From Escallonia rubra (lineage: Eukaryota; Streptophyta; Magnoliopsida; Escalloniales; Escalloniaceae), in the NCBI GenBank assembly GCA_033065855.1, contig JAVXUO010002747.1:605668-669667 (forward strand): a stretch of 64,000 nucleotides of DNA. Reading direction: 5' to 3'. This document shows, in pieces, positions 34,311 through 47,500 of the stretch (position 1 is its first letter; the number at the start of each line of letters is the position of its first letter). The notes under the pieces were generated by a model. The model ran no database searches and was not told the DNA's origin. It was given only the letters and a program-made list of their open reading frames with translations. A program made the translations under genes and the position numbers.

Positions 34311-34664
34311 TTACCGCGGAAGGGGGCGAAATGGATACTTCACGAGATGAAGCAACAAACATGGCGATTGTTTGTGGCGGTGCCGGGACTTTTGCTTGAC
34401 ATTGATGAACAAAGCCATGCTCTTCCTCAGCTTCCATGGACTACTGCTACTAATGGTGGTCGAGGACGGGGGTGAAACGCTGAAGGCATTCGACCTCGAA
34501 CTCTCCGGCCAGCGGGAAGAAGGAGATTGAGGTTGTGTGAGTGGGCCGACATTGTGACCCAAGAGGCCCAAAAGGTTTTGCAGTAGACCATAGAGGCCCA
34601 AAGGAAGAATAAAAGAAGAGTTCCCAGCATTGGTCCATTTCGGTAGCCCCGCACCGATCCGCAA
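34311..34664 (-). CDS. Hypothetical 117-codon open frame
   Basis: The longest frame in this spacer, starting MRIGAGLPKWTNAGNSS and rich in Ser, Pro, Leu and basic residues. Two overlapping frames of 75 codons run in other phases, which weakens the case. No domain, signal or partner exon is recognised. Confidence 0.15.
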   Translation of the reverse strand: MRIGAGLPKWTNAGNSSFILPLGLYGLLQNLLGLLGHNVGPLTQPQSPSSRWPESSRSNAFSVSPPSSTTISSSSPWKLRKSMALFINVKQKSRHRHKQSPCLLLHLVKYPFRPLPR

Positions 34665-34978
34665 AAAGAATGATCATAGAGTATTAAAGTATTAGATTAG
34701 ATTTTTATCATGTTCCATAATATTTGATCGTGTCTGACATGTACGCTTATTTAGAATATGAATCATATAAAATGAATTTTTAAAACTATTCCAAGAGAGA
34801 GAAAGATGAGAGATGAAGAAAGTGGGCCAAAAGAGAACAAGTGAGTTCTCGAATGATTAATTGTAGAAAGATAAAATAGAATACAATAAGTGTAAAAAGC
34901 GTTAACGTGAAAAAAGACTTAGATTCTTAATTTTGGGATAGTTTAATAAAAAAATATGATCAATTTTTTAGGATTTTA

Positions 34979-36106
34979 GGATTAATTACACTCATTGTCC
35001 CTAAGGTCCTCTGACCTAACAGAATATCCAAATACATAACGGAATGATCAAAACGGGACGATATTGCCCATAAGTAGAATTGTATTTCCTAGTTTGCCCA
35101 GGAAAATCAATCATTTCTTCTCAAAATCTTCTCCCTCACCCCGTCGCTGCCGCTCCCACCCTCCATCCCTCCGCTGCCGTCCCCCTCCCTTCCCCCATCC
35201 CATCTAATTCAATTACAGAACATCCCCTTAAATAACACAAATAGTACAAACCCAGTAATCTCAACCGTCAATTTCTTCTCTTCCACCACCACTTGCCTCG
35301 TCGACTTCTCGCAAAAGGTCGCAAAAATTTCACAAGGCCAGAATCGTATGTTGCGGCAGTGGCTCACAGTGGGGGTGAGTGGGTAAGGGTGGGGCTAGGT
35401 GAGTGGGTAACCTGGTTATAGTGGCGATGACGGGGGGTGGCTGGATCTGGCGGCGGCGGGGTAAACGGGGCTGCCATGAGTGGTTGAAGTGATGCCTGAC
35501 GAGGTGGGAGAGGGAGGGCGAGGGTGGGTGGGTGGGTGGGGCTATGAGGGGGCAGCAGCGGCATAGGTTAGGGGAACGGGGCGGTGGCAGCGACGTAAGT
35601 TAGGGGTTAGGGAAGAATAAAAATTATGGTAGAGCTCTGTGGGTTGAGGAAGGCGGCGTGGCGTGGGGTGGGGTGAGCAATGAGAATTAGGATTTTCCCT
35701 TTTTTTATATAAAGAAGGTATTTTAAGGAAATTAAAAATCATATATTAAGAAATACAATATTTTGAAATAGAAAATTTGGATAAAGATAGAATTAGAATT
35801 TCAAATCTTAATTTGGAAATTAGGTTTTAAAATCTTTATATAGTATATACCATTTGAAACCCTAATTTTTCAAATTGGGTTTTGGTATCTTAATTTGAAA
35901 GTATATTGTACAAGGGTAGTATTGTCATTTTAAAAATATGTATTGATAACATCATGAAAAAAGTACACTTTTTAAATGCATACTCGACAGATTGACACAT
36001 GCGTTATCTTTTTAATGTTTGTGGTCATGGTCTGTTATCTTTTGAAACTTGATATTTTTTTATTATAATTTTACCCTAATCTCAAAGATATAGGTGTAAA
36101 TAATCC
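34979..36106. mobile_element. Probable TIR element, about 1.1 kb
   Basis: The left end reads GGATTAATTACACTCATTGT followed by CCCTAAGG. The right end, reverse-complemented, reads GGATTATTTACACCTATATC. The interior has a GC-rich, low-complexity strip (35140-35690) and AT-rich arms, with no transposase. The 9-bp flanks AGGATTTTA and ATTTTTTTA agree at 6 of 9 positions, so a target duplication is only suggestive. Confidence 0.45.
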
Positions 36107-36672
36107 ATTTTTTTAAAACGGATGGAGTACTATATAATATACTATTACGCACTAACTCAACAAATTATTTCTACGATAATTTAACTTGTCAAGTTATATT
36201 TATTTTATCTATAAATATTCCTTTCTATTCTATTTCATGTTTATATGTACCGCGGTCGATCCTAGGATTTTATGAAGATCAGTGAGGAAAGGACAGTGAA
36301 AAAGATGGAGTATTAGTCACAGTTTCGGGTTCTTTTTTGGCTAGTTCCTTGGTTCTTCTTGAAGTTCTTATAAAGTCATATTTTAATGCTTATTTTTTTG
36401 TTTTGAAAATGATCAGAATTGTAGTTTATATAGCCCCGTTTGTATGTGAATTCAAACTCTGGACCTTAAGGTTATTCCTTAAAGACTTTTATCACTTCAC
36501 TCACCCCTAAGGGTTCATATCTTAGAACATGAACATGGGATACAATCACCACTATATTTGAACCTTAGAAGTTTCCTATTTATACAAAAGTACAATCATG
36601 TCATTGTCTTTGGACCACTTGGAAATTCTTTATTGGTTAGCTATTTAAAAAATTAATAATCGCACTCCACTT

Positions 36673-37508
36673 TTAATAATTTACACTAGGTGTTCCTAAC
36701 TTTGCAATTTTAATACACTTGCTACTCCACTTGGTTGCATGTTTCAAAAATCCAAAAATATCACTGCTATCATCAACTTACTGAATTAATCAACTTCCAA
36801 AATCAAGATCACCACCACCCACAACCCAGACTTCCATCCCCACTACCCATTATTACACTAACATCAACGAATCTCTTATACACCATTGCCAGTTCCCGCA
36901 ACTCTGCACGCATGCGAGTGCACACATACGCACACGCACACAAATGGGCGAAATGTAGGTCGGTGTTGGCGAGGAAAAGGGCAGAAAGGGGAACTTAGTA
37001 TAAATCAATTCCACATTGGTTGTTGATGGGGATTTCAATTGGCCCAACATGCTTAGTTAACTAATATGATTGTGAAGCGTTTTGACGACGACTGTTAGAG
37101 ATTTGATGGATGGTGGTAGTTGGCAGTCTCGGCAGTGGTGGTTGAGGACTTGGATCGCGCGGTTAAATGTCAAAGAAGAGTTTTGGGGTCTTTTTTCTGG
37201 TTAAGGTTGATCTGCCACTGCTGATCGCTATGATTGTTGGCGATGATCAATCATTTGGTAAGTTTGCGATGGTTTTGTGGCAGTGGGACTATTTGGTGGT
37301 GGCGGTCTATGGCGTGTTTGTGATGAGTGTTGTGGTTATGGGATAGAGTTTGAAAGTAGTTTTTGAAAAGTGTCAAACATTTGAAAATCCGATAGTGTAA
37401 CACTGTCCACCAAAAGATATTAGTAAGAGGTGTTAGTATAATTTTCTAAAAGAGGGGTAGCAAGTGAATTAAGACATGAAGTTAGGGTACCAAGTGTAAT
37501 TTACCCTC
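36673..37508. mobile_element. TIR element, about 0.8 kb
   Basis: The left end reads AATTTACACTAGGTGTTCCT then ATACACTTGCTACTCC. The right end, reverse-complemented, reads AAATTACACTTGGTACCCTA then ATTCACTTGCTACCCC. The matching text extends over about 55 bp in two consecutive TACACT-type modules. The interior contains GGTGGT/CCACC-rich sequence and no transposase. No target duplication was recognised. Confidence 0.6.
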
Positions 37509-38126
37509 CTATATTCAATATCAGCCCCTCCAAGACCAGCTGCAGTAGACCAATTGAACTAAGCCTAGCTGTAGCAATGCTGCGAGCAGAAAAAGTCTGA
37601 CATACCATGCAGTTTCTATTCATTTTTTCCTTTACTTATCAGACATGAACTAAGCAAAACTTGAAAATTATAGCTTCTTCCTCGAAGCATACTTTTTAAA
37701 AGAACTTTCCCCTCCCCCACCCCAGAAAAAAGAAGAAGGAAGAAATAGGGGAAGGAAAGAAAGTATCACTGGCTGTATAAAACAGTATTGAATCCGGCCC
37801 AATTTTTAATCACTGCATGATTCAATAATGTCGATTTAAGTTACTGTCCACTGATACACATTTTACTGTAAATTCTATAACTAACAAATGGTCATGGTAT
37901 AAACCATTTGAATTGCTACAGTTACAAACAGCTCCGGAGCTACCGATCCTCGGTTGATCCTTCGTCTCTCCACAAGCAACCGATCCTTGGTCTCTCCGCA
38001 AGCCAGAAGTCTTATATAATGTATCGAGACCCCAAAAGTCCATTGCCCAGCGCGCCTTGCGTATAAAAAGGAAAAGCACGCCAAGGAAGCTGAACAAAAA
38101 GAAAGCATAAGCAGTAAAACATCTAC

Positions 38127-41100
38127 CTATTCTGATCTCCGCCGATCTTTCGGGTTGTTGTACACGGGTAACAGCCACCGGGGACTATGTTTCCTCCTCC
38201 CATAACACCGCCAATAAAGCACCAATAGCATCACCATAGAACCGATTGGAATGGCCCATCTGTCTCAACAATGAAAATAAGATACATGAGCACTGCTCAT
38301 CACAAAAGAATCCAAGACAGTATCAGAATCCTCCTATATATTCAGTTTTAGTTCGGTTTTCAATTTCAACTCAAGGTTAGCAAATTAGCTCCTGCTAAAG
38401 TCTTCTACATTTAAAAAGTGACTTTTTTCCATTTAATTTGAAAAAACAGTATGAGAACCAAATAAAGCATGTGTTATGTCTAATAGGGATAGGTTTGAGT
38501 ACAAAATGGACTCATGCTTTTAACAAGACGACAACACTCATTTCCCATTAAAACACATTTTTTGCAGCACTAAGTTACCTTATGAGCCATACTCTCACAC
38601 AAGAATTCCGTTTGATCCATAATCTCATGAAACATTACCTTATTAGGCATACAATCTTATGATCACATGAAGCCAAGATGCTAAAAAATATAATTACCTG
38701 TCCAAATCAAGGATAGGGCTGTAAACAAGTGTCTCCCAAGTTGCTACAATAAAATGCCAAACTGGGTTGTAATAGAGAGATTCCGCTGACCAAAACATCC
38801 TCGTATAAGTCTCTAAGAAGATAAAGAGTATCCATGCCCCAATTTCAATCAGAATGAACTTTATGACAAACCGGCCCAGCACCACCATGACAAGGGAGAA
38901 GGCCACCAACCAATTGAAGAGCCTGTGGTTATATTCTTTGATAAAAAGAGATTTTGACTTCCCCATCATCTGCAGATTTGAAGTTTGGGTGAGACAAGCA
39001 TCTTCGTTTGTGACATTTAAATGTACTTATCTACAAAAACAGACTTCTTACGCATAAATATGAAACTTGGAAATATGATTTCGTTCCAATGCGGTGAGAA
39101 TACTACCCATCACTAGATCACAGCAAAATTGACTCGAAACTTCAATAACCAATTATCAAGAATTAAGCTGCATGAACTGCAATTAGCAACTACAATACCC
39201 TCGCATAACTTGCAATAGCTAGGCTACCAGGTAAAGTTACAATAACCAACTACTTCTCAGTTGATAGTTACAGGATACTGATCCTACAGCCATTCTCTCC
39301 AATGACACAAATCCTCTCGGGTCACAGAGTTATTTAGTCCTAGTTTGTTCCCATCTTTCAACATTAAGTACCTCGAGTTAGTCATTGGCGTAGCTTCTAG
39401 ATTTATAGCCTGTTTTGGGATGATCTGCCCATAGAATGAAAATTTGAAGGAAAAAGAGAACATGTTAAAAGTATGCCAACCTTCATCATCCGCTGTTCAT
39501 AGCTGGCTTTAGAAGGTCCAACACACTCCTTCTCGAAACTCTGGTTGCACAGGAGGAAACCTGCATTAAATTTTGCCATGGAAGGAAGTCTAAGGACTTG
39601 AAGCTGATCCATTTTGTCCTCGCATCTAATATACAGTGCCTCACACAGCTTTGAAGACCGATATTCATTTGCCATAATGGAATTCTTGTACACCTGCAGA
39701 AAGTCTCCAATAAGCAAGAATTTGACAACTCAATAGTACTAAGGTAGGCCAAATATTACCTTCTCAATTTCTTCATCCAGCTTTTCAACTGATTTCTTCG
39801 CATGATGGCGACCAAAATGTTGCTCATCAAAAGCCTTCATAGCCTCTTCTCTAGAACCTTCATGGGCTATTTGCAGAGACTGCTCAGAGAGAGGTAAAAC
39901 CAATTTAGCCATCATATCGGTGTATATTTTCAGACAGCGCTCCAGAATACCCTTATTAAAAACCTCCACAAGAGAGCCCGTGGATGGAATCTCTCCCTTA
40001 TTCAGGGCTTCAAGAATCTGAAATCGAAGCTTAATGTTAAAGAGAGAACGTACAGGAGAAAGGCATATTTCAAGTGCTCTCCTTCCCACTCACTTCCTTA
40101 GTCTAGTGCACACGCATGTACACACATAGATAATGATAAATGCACCCCAAAATGAATCAAGGGATTACATAAATGTGTCACATAAGAAGCCCATAGATTT
40201 TCCGAAGTAGTTTGAGGGTCTGAAACCAAAAATACTTGGGGAATATGTAAAACTACCTGCTCCAAGAAAGACACGAACTCCTTTCCATTTAGAGCTTTAC
40301 CCTGCACGATCTTTGGACGGATAACAGATGCAACGAGTTCTTTCAATAGGTCCCTCTTCTTCACATAAAATGGGTCAAGCTCGCCATCCTTCATGTCACA
40401 AAGCTTTGTCCGCTGGAGATGAGGCTGTTTGAAGGGTCGGACTGCGCTATTAGATCATTCTGAGACAAATTTTGCTAGCATGTGTTTGCCAATTCCCACA
40501 AAATAGTAAAATACAAAGCAGATCACCATAAGGGCGTTAAATAGATTCCAAGAGAATCAGATTTTAATTCCCGTAATCATACGCCTCTTGCCTTCTCTTG
40601 GAATCCTTTGATCTAGTGAGTTATTCACAGTTGCAATGGTTTGGAAAATTTAAAGGCATCTGTTATCATAATTCGTTGAGCTTAAGCCTCAGTCAAGGTA
40701 AAACGTACTTATTGGCCAACACAACATGATAATACGATAATAATTCATGTGTGAACATCGACAACAGTAACAATGGCTCTTTTGACATAGTCAAATCCTC
40801 ACCAGCCACCAAAATGTGATAAACATATCCATCAATATAAGAGGGCTTTCTACCCTTCTCTACATAACTAACAATTAGTCTAAATCCCAAATTCTCTCCT
40901 TGTTAATCGTCGTGAGGTCCATGCAAGAAAAGAACAATGTTTTAGCCCATGCCAAAACATGTAAAAACGTCATTCTGATCAGTTCTTAATGCTTGAAGAT
41001 TAAATGATGTGGTGTCATTTGTCTTTAGATTAACAAGTCATTTTCAAGTAAACTAGGAATATAGCGAATCTGACTGTGTCAAACATCAATATTAAATATT

Positions 41101-44100
41101 GCCTGATGGAAAGCATGTTCAACACTTCTCATGCACCCATGCAAAGTCAGGTCCAAGAAAACCATTCATAACTTTTTCATGTCCGCGTTATATTGTTTGG
41201 AGTATTTCTTACTCATGGACAGCGGACATGCTATCCGGCCAGACATGGAATAGAATTTAGTGGCTACCTTAGAAGTATAAAACAGAAGAATCATTAAACT
41301 GGAAAAAGCAAACCCATACTTGCGGTAAGCTAAAGGCTGTGCTATTATCACCCATAATAGCCAATGAATCGCGGATCTGGTTAACCTGCTCGAAGTAACA
41401 AGGAAACAATAAGATGAACTATTATAGTAACAATGTCATAATGATCACGTTCTAGGGAGAGGACAGTACCTGGGCTATATTCTTGTCACCTGTGGCAATA
41501 AAAAGCACCTACAAATCAACCTGTGTTCTATAGTGTAGTATAATTATAATTGGTTTAACCCAGCCTGAACATGGATACAGGTAGGAGAAAAACTAACCGT
41601 CGGAATTAGGGACGTGTCGAAGAGCTTCATCTATCATTTCTTGCACGGATTTCCCTTCTGCAAAACGCCAAAATTAAAGTGAAATAATGAAGAATGGAGA
41701 TGCCCCTTGCCAAGAACATCTCTCATGTCAAAAACCAGAATAAACTTAGGCTACAAATGATGTTACTATGCTGAAAGACGATGAATTGGTTCTAAGGAAC
41801 CAGAAAACATAGCCAATGAGATGTAATAGCAGTTTACAGCCATTGACTAAACTACGTCTATTTACAAAATTTCAGCTTTATGTGTGGTAAATCATCATTA
41901 AGAAATTATGAAACCAGGTCGCTCTATAAATTCTCAGAGACTATTCCAAGAAATGATCTGAACTTACGTAAGAAATCACGCTGTATAAGCCACAGGAGCT
42001 TAGCCGGTTCAAAGGCAACATCTTGCCCCTGCAAGAATATCCAGGTTCACTCAATCATATGCACAACCAAACTAGACTTATAACTCACTTTTTTTTTTTT
42101 CTGTTTCCCTCTTGGTGTCTCTCACTTAAGAAAGAGATGTGAGGGCCTTCGTTACAAGAAGATACATCAGGAGCAAATGCGATTTAAATATTACCTTCAC
42201 TCTGTGCATCACATACAAGAAACACAAAAAACATGAGACACGTCAGAGTCAGGAGCCAAAATGGAAGCTGAAAAACAAGAATCGGAAAGAAACATTATGT
42301 AAAAGCAACTACATGAAATAAAATAAGTTGCCCGAGCCCCAGATTACAGACCTTCCATAGAACTCTTCAGCAAGCTCAACTGCAAATGACAACCGTGATA
42401 TGTCTGCTTCACGAATCTAAAAATGAAATATGGCTAACATATTAGTAGTCCAGGATATATACCACCTTCTCTCTGTAATACAGGCAGCAGGAGGTACCTA
42501 GAGGTGAATATCAATGCCCGTCGATCCACAAGTAAGATAAAGAAGTAAAACATTAACTCCTTCAATTTAATGAATTATGTTTTATGAGTAGCTCTCATGA
42601 GACCAAGTGAGAGCTAAGCTAAAGTTTGTGCATATTCTTTTGGAGCTAATACTAAGTTACAGTCATAAACCATGACAGTGACTACAATGGCTGAGTGGCA
42701 AGCATAGCTTGAGTGAAGCACTTTGTTGTGAATCATTCTACCTTGAAAGACACTTCAATTTTACTCAATGCAATGGAGATTTAATAACCAGCTATTTTGT
42801 CAAGCTGCCAGCCATGGCACGGGATAATTTTGGAGAGGAAGCTACCTAGCTTAATAGTAAAACCAAAGACGACTTTCTAACTACAATTATTTTCCGAGTT
42901 AATTTGAATTTAATTCTGCCAAGTGTCACCTGCAGAGAGTGTAAACACCAAAAGTGCTCCCATAACAAATTAGTTTAGATAGTGTAAACACCAAAAGTGC
43001 TCCCATAACAGAATAGTTTATGATGGCTTTCTCTTGTATTACTGCATTATAGATACTCTCCATATCATAAGAACAAATCCCTCAGCCCAAAATGTTTGAC
43101 CCACCACAACCTACCACTAAACTATGGAAAAATGATTCACAAACGCCTTCTCTTCCTATCTTACAACCCAGGTAGATGATGAATGATTCATGGACATCAC
43201 AAATTTCCATCTTCTAACATAGCTGTCTAGTCCGCATGATGTTTAACCAAAATGAAATAAATAAATGAAAAAGCTACAAGCAGAGCGACAAACCGTCTCA
43301 GGTAAGTTATAGATAAGCACAGAACTCAGAACTGTTGCCAGAGCAAATATCCTGCAATACCAAGAATCAGATGAGAGTGCACAGCTATTTGCAAGCATAA
43401 AAGGAGCTGGGAATAATTCACGACTTCAAGATCACCTATCGTCGTATACATTTGACTTCCCAATACTTTCAAAACCCTCAGTATCAAGGTACAATACAGA
43501 AGTCTTTACTCCATCCACATCCATTTCAAGTGGAGTTCCCCATACCCATATTCCTGGAAGAAACACATAGTGGATTTCTTAGGGATATCTAAATAAGTAT
43601 AACTGTGCAGATCCATGGCATTGTGAAGATAACCCTGCATCTACCTTTTGTTTTAGTATCACGCATGTGCCCAACGCCAAAACCTGCAAAGTTCAAACTT
43701 CATGGATGAGAAAACCACTGTCTATGCACATTACATAGAAGTAGTTCTGAACGCCAAATCGAACTAGCAGTGTTGGAAGCACACCTTCGTCACAAGACAG
43801 AGACAGAAGCTGATTAAGCAGAAATGATTTCCCAGAGCGATATGGGCCAATCACCTGATAAGACGACCGCGTAAACCTGGATTAGTAAAAATTAGGTATT
43901 CCACATGTGCACCACGAAAATTTGGGGCTATTGTGGAAGTAGAGGATAATGAGGTAAACCAGAAAAGGAAGCATAATCAGTTAAATTCTATCCTAAAGTA
44001 GAGAAGACGTGGAAACAAGGTCAAGCAGAATAATACTTTGTATGTTGTTCTAGAGCTAAAAAGCAAAAAGTAAGTCGTGGACTCTGCTTGGTTTGCTTTA

Positions 44101-46183
44101 GACAAAAATTCTTTTTGTGAATTAAGTTAATAAGGAGAAGTTTACAAAATACAGAAAAATGATTTTTGATGTAACCGTTTGCCTGGCAGAAATGTTGAGA
44201 TGAGCCCAAACATTGTGTTATCAAAAGTTACAATTTTTTTAACCATATAGAAAAAGTTCACCTGTTCCCCAAAGACAGGTTTAGAAAACCCAAACAGGCA
44301 GACACCAAGTAACAAAGAAATTGTGAATAACATATTTTTAAGAATATGTTCCAGAAATTGATCCTGAAACTGCAAACAAATGATACTGAATAGCCTCTAA
44401 AATTTTTTTAGGTGCTACTGGGTATTGATCTCAAGCTTACAGCAACAGCTGAAATAGGAGTAGTTATTCTCTCAATTGCCTCCAATCCTGCCCTTGAAAG
44501 ACGAAGTTTTGTATGACCAGGGTCAGGTTCTACAATAGGAAACCTGTAAAAAGAGAAAAGAAGCATAAGCACCTTACACATGTATTACCTAAAATTCAAA
44601 TATATATACTTGCATTTATACCTGGCTATGTCTACTTATCAAACATTGCTGTTATTAATTGTTGATAGAAAGATAAAAACAACGCCATTATGAAAGAGTA
44701 GTGATATTTTTGTATGTGAACCATACTTACATGCCCTTGCTGAGTTCTTTTCCTCTTTATATTTATAATGTTATGTCAATGTCGTGCCATCTCTGTATCT
44801 CTTTCTATGTCAATGCTTCATATACCATAATAGTGGTTGCTCTCTATTAGTTGACACTCGACAGTTGTAACTCTTGCATCAGAGCTATGAAGGGTATAGC
44901 ATACGGTTAAAATGTTACCTCCACTAACTCTTGAGCATCCAGGCCAAAAAGTGAAGTTAAATACTAATTAGTTGATGAGGTACTGCGCAGCTTAAAAACA
45001 AAAACAAGCCTATTCTTGGTCCGGTAAACAGTCTATTCAAATTGGTCCTAAGTCCTTCAACTACTACTTTCTACGTTAGTTGCTGACTGAAAAAACAGAA
45101 CAGAAACAGCATTAGTCGCCATAAAAAACAATAGCTTTTCTGTTGTTCATGCAGATAGCATAATCTCAAGTCTGAAGTTTCTCAGGTAATTTGTGCCTTA
45201 CATCGTAAAACAAAAGTTTATTTCTTTTGTAATCCCAAAAACAAGGCCTTAACAAGAGAGCTCAAACCCTAAAGAGCATTCCAGTTCATAAATCCAAATT
45301 GGGAGATAAGATTGCGAAGCTCAAATGCTATACCCCTAAGCTTCAGAGATTGAAAATGTGCATTTACTGATACAATCAAACGTCAAAGACCATACACTTC
45401 ATGTGATAAAAACAAGAATAGGATCAATGCAGCAAGGCCCTCAAGAGATTCTAATCCTTTGGCAGTCATAGACAATTATTCAGCTTGTCTTACTCCTAAT
45501 CTAAATGTTTCCTAGAACCCAATCCTTGAATTCGTCACTGCTAAACTAACATCGTATTCATAGCCGACTATTGTACATCTTAACATTGGGCAACAACATA
45601 ACGTAGGAACCACTGAGTCATGAACTTGATACTGGGACTGTGCTCTTCATATCCACTGCATTAGTGCCCTTCTAGAATTGCATAAGGTATCGCCTACCAA
45701 AAGTACGACTTATATTCTCTCCTATTTGTCTACATCATCACCTTATTTAGCAAGGCCTCAACCCCATAAAATTTCATGCTACGTCATCCACCTAAGAAGG
45801 ACCTGCAATTATCCAATACGCAGACATGCTGTCTTCAGAACTATAAAAAAGTTCATTGGTCTTGTTGGCTAGCGACTTCCTGTGTACTTAAGTAATAAAC
45901 CACATTGCATATCAAATATATCACAAAACACAATCAACCTAACAGCAAATTATGAGGGGAAAAAAAACCCGAGTCAGCTTTATTGTTTTCTTGTAATTAC
46001 ATAGACCTGAATGTCAAGTTCAAACTCGATGACTACGCAAGATGGCAGCTTATAAAGCATGCATCCTATATACTGAATTAAAACAACTTACGCTTGATGA
46101 AGATTCTCAATTGAGAAGGACCCAGATGCGAATAAGCAAATAAAGACCGAAAATACAGCGACCCGAACCGAAATCTCCACCAT
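38127..46183 (-). CDS. GBPL: Guanylate-binding-protein-like GTPase, complete, 16 exons
   Basis: Exons: 46183-46092, 44543-44441, 43854-43785, 43683-43645, 43553-43436, 43351-43294, 42416-42348, 42028-41968, 41657-41598, 41489-41470, 41385-41320, 40424-40257, 40017-39760, 39693-39481, 38969-38698, 38259-38127; 1800 nt, 599 residues, frame continuous. A hydrophobic signal peptide opens the protein (MVEISVRVAVFSVFICLF). The dynamin-like GTPase domain has P-loop GPYRSGKS (68-75), G3 motif DTEG (125-128) and an RD-type base motif in LIQRDF (R200, D201). A helical region follows. Hydrophobic segments at about 482-520 and 557-575 suggest membrane anchoring. Length and layout fit the short plant GBPL type (Arabidopsis At2g38840 class), not the long coiled-coil GBPL3. 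Exon 10 is only 20 nt. An endomembrane site is inferred from the signal and anchors. Confidence 0.92.
42938..43023 (+). repeat. Two-copy 43-bp tandem repeat in GBPL intron 6
   Basis: AGTGTAAACACCAAAAGTGC followed by TCCCATAACA begins at 42938 and again at 42981, with only minor differences after the core. Confidence 0.85.
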
Positions 46184-47082
46184 TGATCTGAGCAGAAAAG
46201 GAAGTTATCTTGCAAATGCGGTGCAGTCACGAGCGGTTGTAAGGAACTGCAGGCAATGCGATGCCGTTAGACTGCAACAAATACGAGAAAAGACTGGTTT
46301 TGACGACATGGGGAAGATGGAAAGTGGGGATCTCAAGAAGCCATGGCCGAGGGTGCAGGTTAAGAATCATGGACACTGGTTTTCTTGACGTTGCCCAGAT
46401 TGGAGAAAACCCCAAAAGATGATTTTACGGTTAGAAGAAAGGGAGTCAAAAAGGTAAAGAATGAAAGATTGATCGAATTCTGGCTGAGAGATTTGGAGAG
46501 AGAAGGATTGTTCAGTCAGATCCGTCAGAAGAAACAACGGCAAGAAAACGCAGGTTGTGGGGGTATTCTTGTCAATTGAACACTAGTTTACTGTTTTGGG
46601 GAAGATATATATGTAGTTTTCAAACGAGGGTCCTGATGATGCTTGGAAGACTATTCAAAGAGTTGCTAAAATGGGGCAAGTCAATTTGTCTTGCGATATT
46701 TCGAATGGTAAGAAGATATTTGCAATTTTTTGTGTAATGATAATTAACGGTCACTATATATTTTTTTTTTAAACTTTTTTACTAACACTTTTAAAAAAAT
46801 ATCTAGTAATACTTTTTTAATGTCACTAAATAAAAATAACTAAAAATATTTAACGACAAATAATTGTTTCTATAGAAAGGGTTATGGATATTTTCTTACC
46901 ATTCGGATAGTGGTAAAAACTTTTTTTTTAAATAGTCTTCTATACATAAAGGTTTTGTTTATGTCAAAAAATAAAATAAAAGACAAAAACAATCCTAAAT
47001 TTTCAAGTTCATCTCCCACCCAAATATGTATCAAGAGGTTTTATCATTTAGTCAACTCCTAAACTCCTGAGGGTGTACCCTT
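46184..47082. other. Upstream flank of the GBPL gene
   Basis: Probable 5' UTR and promoter of the minus-strand gene followed by AT-rich sequence with several T-runs. No reading frame here is convincing. Confidence 0.35.
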
Positions 47083-47500
47083 CCATAAAAGTCATGATAT
47101 GATTATTTTTTCCTACATTTTCTATTTTGTTGATGAATTTTAGGTTTACTTGGTACATATCAATGGATTCACATGACGATGACGATGGAGGGAAAAAACG
47201 CTCGTATGAGTTTTCGTGCACACGTATGTCAAAGATAGTTGTTGGATCATGTCAAATCACTGTATTAAAGCGTTTCTAACCCAAATTATCACTCCTACCA
47301 TAAAAGTCGTGTGAAGATTATTTTTTGCCACGTGATGAATTGGGGGTTTACTTGGTCTATTTCAACGGGTTCACAAGAGTGATGATAGAGGGAGAGAACG
47401 TTGTCCATCGTCGATGTTGTATGAGTATTCAAACACCTTCTTGAAGATAATTGTTGCTTCATGACATATTACCGGATTAAATCATGTCTCACTCACCCGA
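47083..47500 (+). repeat. Two-copy diverged tandem repeat, period about 215 bp
   Basis: CCATAAAAGTC starts at 47083 and at 47298. Each is followed by GATTATTTTTT, TGATGAATT, GTTTACTTGGT and a GATGATAG/GATGACGATGGAGGG block. The copies differ at many positions, so the duplication is old. Confidence 0.6.

Noticed and set aside
37822-38178. 118-codon minus-strand frame
   Set aside because: It overlaps the last GBPL exon in a different phase and its 3' UTR; the spliced frame ends at the stop at 38127.
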